Origin: Alteromonas sp. 5E99-2
Lineage (GTDB): Bacteria; Pseudomonadota; Gammaproteobacteria; Enterobacterales; Alteromonadaceae
Assembly (NCBI RefSeq): GCF_017368475.1
Contig: NZ_JAFNJE010000011.1
Span: 80,127-144,126, forward strand
Direction: 5' to 3'
Length of the DNA stretch: 64,000 nucleotides
Below the pieces are notes generated by a model that did no database searches, was not told where the DNA came from, and was given only the letters and a program-made list of their open reading frames with translations. Position numbers and translations under genes: made by a program. Shown piece by piece: positions 1 to 9,941 of the stretch (the first letter of the stretch is position 1; each line of letters starts with the position of its first letter).

Positions 1-141
1 GGCTTTCCTGTTACGCAAGAAGAAATTGATAAAGACCGAATTTTGAATCTGGTTGGTAAAGCCATTAAGCCAACAAAAGACGAAATTGAAGTGAATACCC
101 GCTCCCGAAGTGCAGTGCTGAGGGTGGCTGAGAAACGATGA
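1..141 (+). CDS. rsmH: 16S rRNA m4C1402 methyltransferase RsmH, C-terminal end (partial)
   Basis: Only the last 46 codons are in the window, and the reading frame is open from base 1. The peptide ends in SRSAVLRVAEKR, which matches the conserved tail of RsmH (MraW). That enzyme methylates N4 of C1402 in 16S rRNA. Its stop codon overlaps the ftsL start (ATGA), as expected at the head of a dcw cluster. The family assignment rests on this short tail plus the position before ftsL. Confidence 0.88.
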   Translation, partial: GFPVTQEEIDKDRILNLVGKAIKPTKDEIEVNTRSRSAVLRVAEKR

Positions 142-458
142 GGCCAGCAGCGACAAACTTCAACCTCCTGCTCATTTTAGTGAGTGATTTATCCCGTCTA
201 AAGCTACGGGTTTTGTTGTTTATAGCGGTAGTAACAAGCGCTATGGGGGTTATCCTGTCCACTCATCACAATCGCCAACAAATTATTGCCTTAGAACAAC
301 TCATGCGTGAAAAAGACGATCTTGACGTTGAGTGGCGTAATCTTGTACTCGAACAACGTGCACTGACTGAGCACAATCGCATTGAAACGCGAGTGCAAAA
401 GCAATTGAATATGCATCGACCTTCTGTTGACGACGAAGTCGTCGTGAGGGTGAAATAA
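138..458 (+). CDS. ftsL: cell division protein FtsL
   Basis: A 106-residue bitopic inner-membrane protein of the FtsQLB divisome complex, which activates septal peptidoglycan synthesis by FtsWI. A short cytoplasmic N-terminus is followed by one membrane segment (about residues 24-41) and a periplasmic coiled-coil stretch rich in Glu, Gln and Leu (about 45-90). FtsL sequences diverge quickly, so the call depends on size, topology and position between rsmH and ftsI. The start overlaps the rsmH stop and the stop overlaps the ftsI start by one base, which implies translational coupling. Confidence 0.93.
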   Translation: MRPAATNFNLLLILVSDLSRLKLRVLLFIAVVTSAMGVILSTHHNRQQIIALEQLMREKDDLDVEWRNLVLEQRALTEHNRIETRVQKQLNMHRPSVDDEVVVRVK

Positions 459-2209
459 TGGCCGGCGCAAAGCAGTTAGTAAAACCCATGCAGTTTCCTT
501 GGCGATTCTGGGTGGTGTTGTCGGCAGTGAGTTTAGTTTTTGTGACTTTGGCTGTTCGTGCCGCTTATATTCAGGTCATTGCACCTGACCTGTTAGTTCA
601 AGAAGGCGATAGCCGGACCATGCGAACCCGTAATATGCCCAGCTACAGAGGGCTTATTAAAGATCGAAATGGGGTAGAGCTAGCAGTCAGTGTTCCGGTT
701 AGAGCCGTATGGGCAGATCCTAAAGTTATCCATGACCAAGGTGGATTACAGTATCACAGACGCTGGTTAGCCTTGGCTGATGTATTGGGTCGAGAAACCA
801 CTGACTTAATGGAGCGAGTTCAAGATCCCAATCGGCGTTTTGTCTATTTGCAGCGCCAAGTGTCCCCAACTATGGCGAACTATGTGGAACAGCTCGATAT
901 TCCCGGTATCCATTTGCGCAGTGAATCTAGACGATATTACCCAACAGGCGAAGTATCAGCGCAATTGATTGGTATTACTGATGTTGATGATAAAGGCATT
1001 GAAGGATTAGAAAGCTTATACAACGAATGGTTAACTGGCACGCCAGGCGTCAGAAAAATTCGCCGAGATGGCAAAGGTCGTCAAGTTGAAATCTTAGAAG
1101 TGAAAGAAGGCGAACAAGCCGGTGTATTAACCCTTACCATTGACCAGCGAGTGCAAGCATTAGCTTATAAAGCGGTTAAGGAAGCCACTGCCTATTACAA
1201 GGCCGATTCTGTGTCAGCCATTGTCGTTGACGTAGAAAGCGGTGACATTCTAGCCATGGCAAATAGCCCGTCATTTAATCCAAATGATCGACGCAATATC
1301 ACTGCAAAATCGGCTCACCGCATGAGAAACAGAGTTATTACCGATGCCTTTGAACCGGGCTCTTCAATGAAGCCTATTGCGATTTTAGCAGCCCTTGAAT
1401 TTGGTAACGTAGAGCCAAACGACACTATTGATACCTCTCCCGGCTGGATGCGGGTGAATGGAAGTTTGGTTCAAGACCCTCGAAATTACGGTGAACTGAC
1501 TCTAGAACAAGTGATTCAGAAGTCTAGTAACATGGGCACATCTAGATTGGCCCTAGGGGTACCTAAAGACTTCCTACTGGATATTTACCACAATATGGGA
1601 TTAATGGACGATACTGGCACCAACTTAACGGGTGAAAGTGCGGGTATTTTTAACGAACGTTCTCGTTGGTCCAAACTAGAGCTAGCAACACTTTCGTTTG
1701 GTTATGGTATTTCGGTTACGCCAGCTCAAATTGCTCGCATGTATACCACTTTGGCATCTGGTGGAATTAAGAAACCGTTGAATATCGTGAAAAACCAACA
1801 AGATGATTGGCAATCAGAACCAGAACGGGTGGTGAGTGAAAAAAACGCTAATGCCATTGTTGAAATGATGGAAAGCGTTACTCAAGAAGACGCTTCGGCT
1901 AGAGCTGCAGGCATTCCAGGATACCGTGTAGCAGGTAAAACAGGTACAAGCCGTAAAGCGATTGCTGGAGGTTATGGCGAAGAATACGTGAATATATTTG
2001 CTGGAATTGCGCCTGTTAGTGACCCTAAATTGGTCACTGTCGTCTTGATTAACGAACCCGGTGGTGATTTATATCACGCAAGTGAAACAGCAGCCCCTGT
2101 GTTTTCTGAAATTATGGGCGGCGCACTGCAGTTATTGAACATTGCACCTGATGATAGACGGGTTTCATCAACTTACGCCAAGCAAGGAGCGCAAAATGGT
2201 GGTGAGTGA
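458..2209 (+). CDS. ftsI: septal peptidoglycan transpeptidase FtsI (PBP3)
   Basis: A class B penicillin-binding protein of 583 residues that cross-links septal peptidoglycan with FtsW as partner. One membrane anchor (about residues 15-37) precedes a PBP dimerisation domain and a transpeptidase domain. The three active-site motifs are visible: SSMK with catalytic Ser302, SSN at 356-358 and KTGT at 494-497. All catalytic residues are present, so it should be active and beta-lactam sensitive. It starts on the last base of ftsL and overlaps murE by 14 bases. Confidence 0.97.
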   Translation: MAGAKQLVKPMQFPWRFWVVLSAVSLVFVTLAVRAAYIQVIAPDLLVQEGDSRTMRTRNMPSYRGLIKDRNGVELAVSVPVRAVWADPKVIHDQGGLQYHRRWLALADVLGRETTDLMERVQDPNRRFVYLQRQVSPTMANYVEQLDIPGIHLRSESRRYYPTGEVSAQLIGITDVDDKGIEGLESLYNEWLTGTPGVRKIRRDGKGRQVEILEVKEGEQAGVLTLTIDQRVQALAYKAVKEATAYYKADSVSAIVVDVESGDILAMANSPSFNPNDRRNITAKSAHRMRNRVITDAFEPGSSMKPIAILAALEFGNVEPNDTIDTSPGWMRVNGSLVQDPRNYGELTLEQVIQKSSNMGTSRLALGVPKDFLLDIYHNMGLMDDTGTNLTGESAGIFNERSRWSKLELATLSFGYGISVTPAQIARMYTTLASGGIKKPLNIVKNQQDDWQSEPERVVSEKNANAIVEMMESVTQEDASARAAGIPGYRVAGKTGTSRKAIAGGYGEEYVNIFAGIAPVSDPKLVTVVLINEPGGDLYHASETAAPVFSEIMGGALQLLNIAPDDRRVSSTYAKQGAQNGGE

Positions 2210-3731
2210 GTTTGTTCAAAGTATTCGCCCCTTGATGGCAAAGTTTGCGATTGACGTGCCAGACATACGTATTCACGGTTTAACACTAGACAGCCGAAAT
2301 GCGTCTAAACATATGGCTTTTGTTGCTGTGAAAGGACATAGCCAAGATGGCAGAGATTACATTCCTCAAGCTATAGAACTCGGTACGCCCGTTGTGTTTT
2401 CTCAAACTGAAGACAAAATTACCCATGGCAAAGTGGTGACTCAAGGCAATACACTGGTTGTGTCACTATTCGAATTGCCGGCTATTTTGTCTTCTATCGC
2501 AGGGGCATTTTATGATTATCCTGCGAATAAATTAATCACTATAGGTGTCACCGGAACTAACGGAAAAACCTCCACAGTCAACTTACTTTCTCAAAGTAAG
2601 TTGCTTTTAGGCTGTCGTCCTGCAGCAATTGGCACTTTGGGTAGCGGTGTGTATGAAGGGCTTGAAACCAGTTGGATAGCAACGGATAACGCCAATACCA
2701 CGCCTGACGCAATTAATATGCAATATAGAGTTGCAGAGTTTGTTCAACAAGGTGTTACCCACTTAGCTTATGAAGCTTCTTCCCATGCGTTAGTGCAAAA
2801 TAGAATTGCACAAATTAATACTAATGTTGCGGTTTTTACCAACTTATCTAGAGATCATCTCGATTACCATAGCGATATGGAAGATTACGCAGCGGCAAAA
2901 CGCAGTTTACTTAATCAACCAGGGTTACAAGCCGCGGTTATCAACATTGATGACCCATACTCGGCTGATTGGGTAAGGGACGTTACTGAAAAACAATTGA
3001 AAGGTGTTGTGATTGGTGTTGGTACTGACATTGCCACAATTTCGCCAGAATTCAGCCATTGCATAGCCTCAAACGCCACGTACCATTGTGATGGATGTGA
3101 ATTTACACTGCAATCGAGTTGGGGAAATGCTGTGATCCGTAGTGGATTAATGGGCGAATTTAATCTTTACAATTTGTTGTCGACCCTTGGTGTGCTCTTA
3201 GTGCAAGGCGAACGGTTTGACGACGTAGTGGCAATGATCCCAAAACTCAAACCTGTGCCAGGTAGAATGGAAGTGTTTGAATTTCGTAATCGCGCCAATA
3301 TTGTTATTGATTATGCCCACACACCAGATGCATTAGACAAAGCGTTATTAGCATTGTCTCAACACGGGCAAACAAAGCCTTGGTGTATTTTTGGCTGCGG
3401 TGGCGATAGAGACAAGGGTAAACGGCCTGAAATGGCAAAAGTGGCGCAAGCTCATAGTAGTAATATCGTGGTCACCACTGATAATTCTCGAACTGAAGCA
3501 CCAGAAGAAATAGAACAACATATTCGACAAGGATTTACTCACCCAGATATCGGTGTATCAAAACCAAGTAGAAAAGAAGCGATCCAATACTGCCTAGATA
3601 AGGCGAGTGAGGGCGATTTAATTCTATTGGCGGGTAAAGGCCATGAAACTTATCAAATTATCGACAATAACTACATCAATTATGACGAACGCGCTTACGT
3701 GATGCAGTTGCAAAAGGAGCTAGCACAATGA
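2196..3731 (+). CDS. murE: UDP-MurNAc-L-Ala-D-Glu:meso-diaminopimelate ligase MurE
   Basis: A cytoplasmic Mur ligase that adds meso-diaminopimelate to the UDP-MurNAc dipeptide. I chose the ATG at 2196 because AGGAG lies just upstream; an in-frame ATG at 2142 would add 18 residues with no ribosome site. That gives 511 residues. The ATP-binding motif GVTGTNGKTS is at about 117-126. The diaminopimelate-recognition motif, DNPR in E. coli, reads DNSR here in the context TTDNSRTEAPE. The arginine is kept, so diaminopimelate specificity is still expected. The stop overlaps the murF start (ATGA). Confidence 0.96.
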   Translation: MVVSEFVQSIRPLMAKFAIDVPDIRIHGLTLDSRNASKHMAFVAVKGHSQDGRDYIPQAIELGTPVVFSQTEDKITHGKVVTQGNTLVVSLFELPAILSSIAGAFYDYPANKLITIGVTGTNGKTSTVNLLSQSKLLLGCRPAAIGTLGSGVYEGLETSWIATDNANTTPDAINMQYRVAEFVQQGVTHLAYEASSHALVQNRIAQINTNVAVFTNLSRDHLDYHSDMEDYAAAKRSLLNQPGLQAAVINIDDPYSADWVRDVTEKQLKGVVIGVGTDIATISPEFSHCIASNATYHCDGCEFTLQSSWGNAVIRSGLMGEFNLYNLLSTLGVLLVQGERFDDVVAMIPKLKPVPGRMEVFEFRNRANIVIDYAHTPDALDKALLALSQHGQTKPWCIFGCGGDRDKGKRPEMAKVAQAHSSNIVVTTDNSRTEAPEEIEQHIRQGFTHPDIGVSKPSRKEAIQYCLDKASEGDLILLAGKGHETYQIIDNNYINYDERAYVMQLQKELAQ

Positions 3732-5134
3732 TTGCTCAATCACTTAGTTGGGTTGCACAACAAGTTAACGGTGTTTTAACAGGGGAAGACCTGCAAATAA
3801 AACAAGTGAGCATAGATACACGAACGTTGGGCGATGGCGATTTGTATATTGCCATTACAGGCGACAACTTTAATGGTCATGATTTTGTTTTAAGCGCACA
3901 AAAAGCTGGAGCCGCTGCAGCCATTGTAAGTGAAGATCTTGATGTGGATTTCCCAACGATTAAGGTGGAAGACACTAAAGTCGCACTGGGATTATTGGGT
4001 AAAGCAGTAAAACAAGACGTCGCACCCAAAACTATTGCTATTACAGGTTCAAGTGGCAAAACCACAGTAAAAGAGATGTGCGCTTCAATATTAAAACGCA
4101 GAGGTGAAGTGCTTGCCACTGAAGGCAACTTTAACAACGATATCGGTGTGCCGCTAACCTTGTTGAATTTAGAGCCTAAACACGAATACGCCATTTTAGA
4201 ATTAGGCGCGAATCACTTAGGCGAAATTGCTTACACAGTTGATCTTGTTAAGCCTAATGTCGCAACAATCGTTAACGCAGCGGCGTCTCACCTAGAAGGG
4301 TTTGGCAGTTTATTTGGTGTTGCTCGTGCTAAGAGTGAAATATTCAAAGGTTTAGGTAAAAATGACATCGCTATAGTGAATGCAGATAGTCAATTTGCAG
4401 ACTTTTGGTTGGGTAAACTAAAGCGTCAAAAAGTAAAACAATTTTCTTCGACGGGTAAAAACGGTACGACGGATTTTTACGCCAAAGATGCCATCATTAA
4501 CTTAGATGGCTGTGCTGAGTTTATTCTGTGTACGCCCATTGGCGAAATTGATGTGAACTTATGTTTACCAGGTACTCATAACGTAGGGAATGCATTGTTA
4601 GCAGCCGCCTTAGCTATTGAAGTCGGAGCGTCTTTAGAGGACGTTCGCGATGGATTAGCGAGTATGGAACAGGTGCACGGAAGGTTAAATGTAAAGCAAC
4701 TGGGGCCGAACGTACGGCTACTCGATGACAGTTACAACGCCAATGTTGCATCAGTAAATGCGGCAATTGATTTGCTCGCGAGTTTTTCTGGCCGTCGAGT
4801 TTTAGTCCTTGGTGATATGGCTGAGCTAGGCGAAAAGTCGAAACATTACCATGAACAAGTGGGCCGTTACGCTTATGAAAACGGTGTAGATACCTTATAT
4901 ACCATGGGTAAATTGAGTCAGCATGCTTCAGAGGGGTTTGGAGAAGGAGCGATCCACCATTCTCAATTAGACGACTTAATGCAGTCTTTGCAGGCGGGGC
5001 TTGCCGCAGAATATCGCGATGTCACCATACTTGTAAAAGGGTCTCGAAGTTCAAAAATGGAAGTGGTTGTAAAAGCCATCGAGGAGTCGAGCCTGGGAAA
5101 GCGTGATCGCCGTCGGGAGCGCTTAGCATGTTAA
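3728..5134 (+). CDS. murF: UDP-MurNAc-tripeptide:D-Ala-D-Ala ligase MurF
   Basis: It catalyses the last cytoplasmic step of UDP-MurNAc-pentapeptide synthesis by adding D-Ala-D-Ala. The 468 residues show the Mur ligase order: an N-terminal substrate domain, a central ATPase domain with ITGSSGKTT at 105-113 and a NFNNDIG stretch, then a C-terminal domain with [13 protein letters not shown]. The last residues are basic ([12 protein letters not shown]) and overlap the mraY start. Length is normal for the family. Confidence 0.96.
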   Translation: MIAQSLSWVAQQVNGVLTGEDLQIKQVSIDTRTLGDGDLYIAITGDNFNGHDFVLSAQKAGAAAAIVSEDLDVDFPTIKVEDTKVALGLLGKAVKQDVAPKTIAITGSSGKTTVKEMCASILKRRGEVLATEGNFNNDIGVPLTLLNLEPKHEYAILELGANHLGEIAYTVDLVKPNVATIVNAAASHLEGFGSLFGVARAKSEIFKGLGKNDIAIVNADSQFADFWLGKLKRQKVKQFSSTGKNGTTDFYAKDAIINLDGCAEFILCTPIGEIDVNLCLPGTHNVGNALLAAALAIEVGASLEDVRDGLASMEQVHGRLNVKQLGPNVRLLDDSYNANVASVNAAIDLLASFSGRRVLVLGDMAELGEKSKHYHEQVGRYAYENGVDTLYTMGKLSQHASEGFGEGAIHHSQLDDLMQSLQAGLAAEYRDVTILVKGSRSSKMEVVVKAIEESSLGKRDRRRERLAC

Positions 5135-6210
5135 TGTTGTTGGCCGATTGGCTAGCTCAATATGAGCCAGGGTTTAACGTATTTAGTTATCTTACTCTAA
5201 GATCAATACTGAGCACCTTGACGGCGTTACTCATCGCAATTTTAGTGGGCCCTGTAATGATTCGTTTTTTACAGCGTTTGCAGATAGGCCAAACCATAAG
5301 AGACGATGGTCCAGAAAGTCATCTAGCTAAATCAGGCACACCAACTATGGGTGGTGTACTCATTTTAATTGCTATCGTTTTTAGCACCTTGCTTTGGGCC
5401 GACCTAACCAACCATTATGTGTGGGTAACATTGTTTGTTACCGTGAGTTATGGGGTGATTGGTTTCGTTGACGATTACCGAAAGGTCATCCGCAAAGATT
5501 CAAAAGGCCTTATTGCTAGATGGAAGTATTTTTGGTTGTCTGTAGTCGCTATTGCGGTGTCTTTCTATCTTTATCAATCAGCTAGTTTAGAAGCGGAAAC
5601 CGCTTTATTGGTGCCGTTTTTTAAAGAAGTTATGCCACAACTCGGGCTTTTCTACATGGTGGTGGTGTACTTTGCCTTAGTGGGAACCAGTAACGCGGTT
5701 AACTTAACCGATGGCCTTGATGGCTTAGCTATTGTCCCAACCATTTTGGTTGCGGGAGCCTTTGCCATTTTTGCTTATGTAACCGGTAACCTAAATTTTT
5801 CTGAATACCTCAATATTCCACATATCGAATTTACTAGTGAGTTAACGGTTGTTTGCACTGCCATGGTGGGTGCAGGCTTGGGCTTTCTATGGTTCAACAC
5901 ATACCCAGCGCAAGTATTTATGGGCGATGTAGGCTCATTAGCATTAGGTGGTGCCTTAGGTACACTGGCTGTACTAGTACGCCAAGAAATCGTGTTGATT
6001 ATTATGGGCGGAGTGTTTGTTATGGAAACGCTTTCGGTAATTTTACAAGTGGGTTCGTTTAAATTACGAGGCAAGCGTATTTTTAAAATGGCACCCATTC
6101 ATCATCATTTTGAGCTTATGGGCTGGCCAGAACCTCGTGTTATTGTACGGTTTTGGATAATCTCTCTTATTTTGGTTCTTGTGGGTTTAGCTACCCTGAA
6201 ATTGCGATAG
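5128..6210 (+). CDS. mraY: phospho-MurNAc-pentapeptide transferase MraY
   Basis: An inner-membrane enzyme that transfers phospho-MurNAc-pentapeptide to undecaprenyl phosphate to form lipid I. The 360-residue polytopic protein has about ten membrane segments. Active-site landmarks are visible: [22 protein letters not shown] and the cytoplasmic histidine triad in [15 protein letters not shown]. The N-terminus ([20 protein letters not shown]) aligns with E. coli MraY, which supports the start. It overlaps murF by 7 bases. Confidence 0.97.
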   Translation: MLMLLADWLAQYEPGFNVFSYLTLRSILSTLTALLIAILVGPVMIRFLQRLQIGQTIRDDGPESHLAKSGTPTMGGVLILIAIVFSTLLWADLTNHYVWVTLFVTVSYGVIGFVDDYRKVIRKDSKGLIARWKYFWLSVVAIAVSFYLYQSASLEAETALLVPFFKEVMPQLGLFYMVVVYFALVGTSNAVNLTDGLDGLAIVPTILVAGAFAIFAYVTGNLNFSEYLNIPHIEFTSELTVVCTAMVGAGLGFLWFNTYPAQVFMGDVGSLALGGALGTLAVLVRQEIVLIIMGGVFVMETLSVILQVGSFKLRGKRIFKMAPIHHHFELMGWPEPRVIVRFWIISLILVLVGLATLKLR

Positions 6211-6213
6211 TGA

Positions 6214-7623
6214 ATGACTATTATGACGTCGCAATCGCCTTCTCATTCTTCTATATGGAATTCGCTCAATAAAAAGCGAATTGTAGTTGTGGGCGGCGGT
6301 AAAACTGGACTTTCGGCAGTGCACTATCTTTATCAACAAGGAAGCCTAGTCTCACTTGTGGATGGGGACGAAACAAAACAACTAAATCCAGAGATTCAAG
6401 ATTGCTTAGAAGATAGCTATTTTGGTAAAAACTGTGAAATCCCTTGGTCTCACATAGACGGTGTGGTGTTAAGCCCGGGTATTGCGCCAACAAACTTTTT
6501 GTTATCAGGTGCCCGGGAATTCAATATTCCTATCATTGGCGATATCGAATTGTTTGCATATGGAATGGTTGCGCGAAAAAAGAGCAAAAAAACACAAGTT
6601 CCTCTTGTTGGTATTACTGGCTCAAATGGTAAAACCACCGTTACCTTACTGGTTGAACATATCCTCAATAGTCAAGGAAAACGGGCTATTGCAGTAGGCA
6701 ATGTAGGCGCGCCTGCATTGGATTTATTACTTTTACCGGATTGTGATTTCCCAGATTACATTGTTTTAGAGCTATCTAGTTTTCAATTGGAGATGACGGC
6801 ATCTTTGAGTTTGGAAGTCGCTTGTTACTTAAACTTAAGTGAGGACCACTTAGATAGGCACAGTACACTTAAGCATTACAATAACGCCAAACAGCGTATA
6901 TACAACAATGCAAAAAGCGCAGTCTACTGGCAAGACCAAACCTATACTCATCCTGAAAAACAATTTTCGATTAATAGCCGTATCAGTTTTTCTGTTAACG
7001 ATAATACAGAGCACAGCAGCTGGAATCTAAACGCTAATAATGATGTATGTTATCAGAGTAATATTTTGTTAGCAGCATCAGACGTTCCTTTGTCAGGGTT
7101 ACACAATATTCTAAATGTGCAGGCAGCCGCGGCAATTACACATGAATTGGGTGTGTCATTGAATGTCATCGCTGAAAGAGTGCAAACGTTTTTAGCACCG
7201 CCACATCGCTGTATTACCGTTGCTCGAAACAACAATATTCAATGGATAGATGATTCTAAAGCGACGAACCCCGGAGCGACTCTTGCAGCGTTAGAAGGCA
7301 TTGGTCCGCTCGTAAAAGGTAAGCTGATTCTTATTGCTGGCGGCGATGCAAAAGGTGCTGATTTGTCTCTTTTAGCCCCAGCTATGAACCGTTATGTATC
7401 TATGGTGATCACTATAGGTAAAGACGCCGAGCTTTTCCAAGGTTTGGCTCCTGCACGGTTACAAGTTGATTCTTTGGATATCGCGGTCAAAATGGCCTTC
7501 GATATGGCGAAAAGTGGCGATATCGTGCTGTTGTCTCCAGCGTGTGCAAGCATTGATATGTTTGATAACTACGTTCACCGAGCGCAGGTATTTGTGGAAG
7601 CCATTCAACGGTGGGCTGCGTAA
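6214..7623 (+). CDS. murD: UDP-MurNAc-L-Ala:D-Glu ligase MurD
   Basis: It adds D-glutamate to UDP-MurNAc-L-Ala in the cytoplasm. The 469 residues have an N-terminal Rossmann-like UDP domain (IVVVGGGKTGLSAVHYL, about 23-39), the ATP loop GITGSNGKTT at about 133-142, and a C-terminal domain with DDSKATNPGATLAAL. A nearby ATG at 6223 could also start it; the difference is three residues. It begins 3 bases after mraY and its stop shares one base with the ftsW start. Confidence 0.95.
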   Translation: MTIMTSQSPSHSSIWNSLNKKRIVVVGGGKTGLSAVHYLYQQGSLVSLVDGDETKQLNPEIQDCLEDSYFGKNCEIPWSHIDGVVLSPGIAPTNFLLSGAREFNIPIIGDIELFAYGMVARKKSKKTQVPLVGITGSNGKTTVTLLVEHILNSQGKRAIAVGNVGAPALDLLLLPDCDFPDYIVLELSSFQLEMTASLSLEVACYLNLSEDHLDRHSTLKHYNNAKQRIYNNAKSAVYWQDQTYTHPEKQFSINSRISFSVNDNTEHSSWNLNANNDVCYQSNILLAASDVPLSGLHNILNVQAAAAITHELGVSLNVIAERVQTFLAPPHRCITVARNNNIQWIDDSKATNPGATLAALEGIGPLVKGKLILIAGGDAKGADLSLLAPAMNRYVSMVITIGKDAELFQGLAPARLQVDSLDIAVKMAFDMAKSGDIVLLSPACASIDMFDNYVHRAQVFVEAIQRWAA

Positions 7624-8837
7624 TGGAGCAAACTATCCAACATAAAGTCTATGATAACGGACTCATTTACGCGTCTTTAGCGTTAATGGCTATTGGTTTA
7701 ATTATGGTGACATCTGCGTCTATGCCAGTTGCTGACCGACTTTTCGATAACCCATTTCACTTTGCTATTCGCCATGGCGTATACCTTATTGCAGCAATAA
7801 TTGCGGGTATGGTGTTTGTGCAAGTGCCAATGCACTTATGGCAACGACTGAACCCTTGGTTATTGTTGGTAGCTATATTGTCACTGCTGGCAGTGTTAGT
7901 TATTGGACACACTGTAAATGGCGCCAAGCGTTGGATATTGATTGCAGGTTTTACTGTGCAACCTGCTGAGATAGCTAAACTGTTTTTCTTTGCGTATTTA
8001 GCAGGTTATTTAGTACGTCGTTATGAAGAAGTCACCGAAAACTTAAAAGGCTTTATCAAGCCGCTCGTCGTCTTTTTCTTGTTAGCGTTACTACTGCTTT
8101 TACAACCGGATTTCGGTACTGTGGTGGTGATGTTTACCACCACTATCGGCTTACTGTTTTTAGCGGGTGCTAGACTTTGGCAGTTCTTTGCCTTGGTGTT
8201 TGTAGGTTTAATGGCCGTTGTTGCCCTTATCGTATTTGAAGAATATCGCCTACGACGAGTTACATCATTTTTAGACCCTTGGGCGGACCCCTTTGGTAGT
8301 GGGTATCAATTGACCCAATCACTAATGGCTTATGGTCGTGGTAGTGTGTTTGGTCAAGGGCTGGGGAATAGCTTGCAAAAATTGGAATTTTTACCTGAAG
8401 CACACACAGATTTCATCATGGCAATACTCGCAGAAGAACTAGGGTTTGTGGGTGTGATGGTTGTGTTACTGTTATTACTCTTTTTAGTTATTAAAGCGCT
8501 TCTTATCGGACAGCAGGCCATGGAGCAATCTCGTCCTTTCGAAAGTTATTTTGCTTACGCAATTGGCATTTGGTTTAGTTTTCAAACGGCAGTAAACGTA
8601 GGCGCAAGCGCAGGTATATTACCCACAAAAGGCTTAACCTTACCTCTTGTGAGTTCTGGCGGCTCTAGTTTGATTATTATGACCATAGCAGTTGCGGTGC
8701 TAATGCGCATAGATTTTGAATGTAAAGTAGAAGGTATTCAGGCCATTAGTAAAGGTTCGAACAAAGCCAAAAAGAACAAGCATAAAGCCAACTCTGAAAG
8801 CCAAGAAATACCACCAGAAGGAGTCGCTAATGCCTAG
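7623..8837 (+). CDS. ftsW: lipid II polymerase FtsW (SEDS family)
   Basis: A SEDS glycosyltransferase that polymerises lipid II at the septum with FtsI. The 404-residue polytopic protein has about ten membrane segments. The conserved region FLPEAHTDFIMAILAEELG and the later LPTKGLTLPLVSSGGSS are clear SEDS signatures. I chose the ATG that overlaps the murD stop (TAATG) rather than one four codons upstream. The C-terminal tail is Lys- and Ser-rich and cytoplasmic. It overlaps murG by 8 bases. Confidence 0.95.
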   Translation: MEQTIQHKVYDNGLIYASLALMAIGLIMVTSASMPVADRLFDNPFHFAIRHGVYLIAAIIAGMVFVQVPMHLWQRLNPWLLLVAILSLLAVLVIGHTVNGAKRWILIAGFTVQPAEIAKLFFFAYLAGYLVRRYEEVTENLKGFIKPLVVFFLLALLLLLQPDFGTVVVMFTTTIGLLFLAGARLWQFFALVFVGLMAVVALIVFEEYRLRRVTSFLDPWADPFGSGYQLTQSLMAYGRGSVFGQGLGNSLQKLEFLPEAHTDFIMAILAEELGFVGVMVVLLLLLFLVIKALLIGQQAMEQSRPFESYFAYAIGIWFSFQTAVNVGASAGILPTKGLTLPLVSSGGSSLIIMTIAVAVLMRIDFECKVEGIQAISKGSNKAKKNKHKANSESQEIPPEGVANA

Positions 8838-9939
8838 TGCAGTAATTATGGCGGGTGGTACCGGTGGACACATTTTTCCGGCTTTGGCCGTGGCTAAACA
8901 GTTAAAACAGCAGGGCTGGGACATTGTTTGGCTAGGTACGGCTGATAGAATGGAAGCCGAACTGGTTCCCAAACACGGTTTTCCAATTCACTTTTTACCG
9001 GTAAAAGGGCTTAGAGCAAAAGGTCTTATACATAAAATATCGGCTCTATTGGGCTTAGTGAAAAGTGTTTTCTCCGCTTTTAAACCTATCCGTCAATACA
9101 AGGCAGATGTTGTTATTGGTTTTGGTGGTTATCCGAGTTTTCCAGGCGCTGTGGCAGCAAAATTTCTGGGTAAGCCAGTTATTATTCATGAACAAAATGC
9201 AGTGGCTGGGCTGACTAATAAGTTGTTGGGGAAAGTTGCTTCACAGGTATTTTTGGGTTTCCCAAGTGCAGCCAGTGCTTTTAATAAAAAGGCTGGGCAA
9301 CTCCATGTCGTAGGTAACCCAGTTCGTGAAGATATCGTTGAAAAGCACTATTTTGTTAACGAAAGCCAATCTGTGAATAATAGCCCAACAGAAGCGCAAC
9401 CTCGTCCGTTTCGTTTATTGGTTATTGGTGGTAGTTTAGGGGCGAAAGTGCTCAATGAAACGCTTCCAGAATGTATTCAAAAATTGTCAACGGTTCATAC
9501 TATTGATATTTGTCATCAGTGTGGAAAAGATAATGAGAGCGCAGTAAGTGCTTATTATCAAAATTGTACTGGGAATATCAATGTTGTTTCTTTCATTGAA
9601 GATATGGCCGGTGCCTATCAGTGGGCTGATGCGGTAGTATGCAGAGCCGGCGCACTAACCGTATCTGAAGTGGCGAAAGCCGGTATTACAGCGTGTTTTG
9701 TACCTTTACCTCATGCCGTTGATGATCACCAAACAAAAAATGCACAGTTTTTAGAACAAAAAGGCGCTGCTGTGGTCGTTCGACAATCTGAATTGGCATT
9801 GAAATTACCCGATTTGTTATCCTCATGGATTACACAACCCAGCCTTTGTGCCGAGATGGGAAAAGTAGCAAACCAGTGTTTACCTAGTGATGCGACCGAA
9901 CAATTAGTCGCAGCATGCACGCAGTATATTAAGGAATAA
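8830..9939 (+). CDS. murG: UDP-GlcNAc:lipid I GlcNAc transferase MurG
   Basis: A peripheral GT28 enzyme on the inner face of the cytoplasmic membrane that converts lipid I to lipid II. The N-terminal glycine-rich loop GGTGGH (residues 9-14) and the second loop GGSLGAK are present, as is the donor-binding stretch around [12 protein letters not shown]. The 369 residues are normal length. It has a short insert (about residues 178-192, [15 protein letters not shown]) between its two Rossmann domains. Confidence 0.96.
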   Translation: MPSAVIMAGGTGGHIFPALAVAKQLKQQGWDIVWLGTADRMEAELVPKHGFPIHFLPVKGLRAKGLIHKISALLGLVKSVFSAFKPIRQYKADVVIGFGGYPSFPGAVAAKFLGKPVIIHEQNAVAGLTNKLLGKVASQVFLGFPSAASAFNKKAGQLHVVGNPVREDIVEKHYFVNESQSVNNSPTEAQPRPFRLLVIGGSLGAKVLNETLPECIQKLSTVHTIDICHQCGKDNESAVSAYYQNCTGNINVVSFIEDMAGAYQWADAVVCRAGALTVSEVAKAGITACFVPLPHAVDDHQTKNAQFLEQKGAAVVVRQSELALKLPDLLSSWITQPSLCAEMGKVANQCLPSDATEQLVAACTQYIKE

Positions 9940-9941
9940 CC

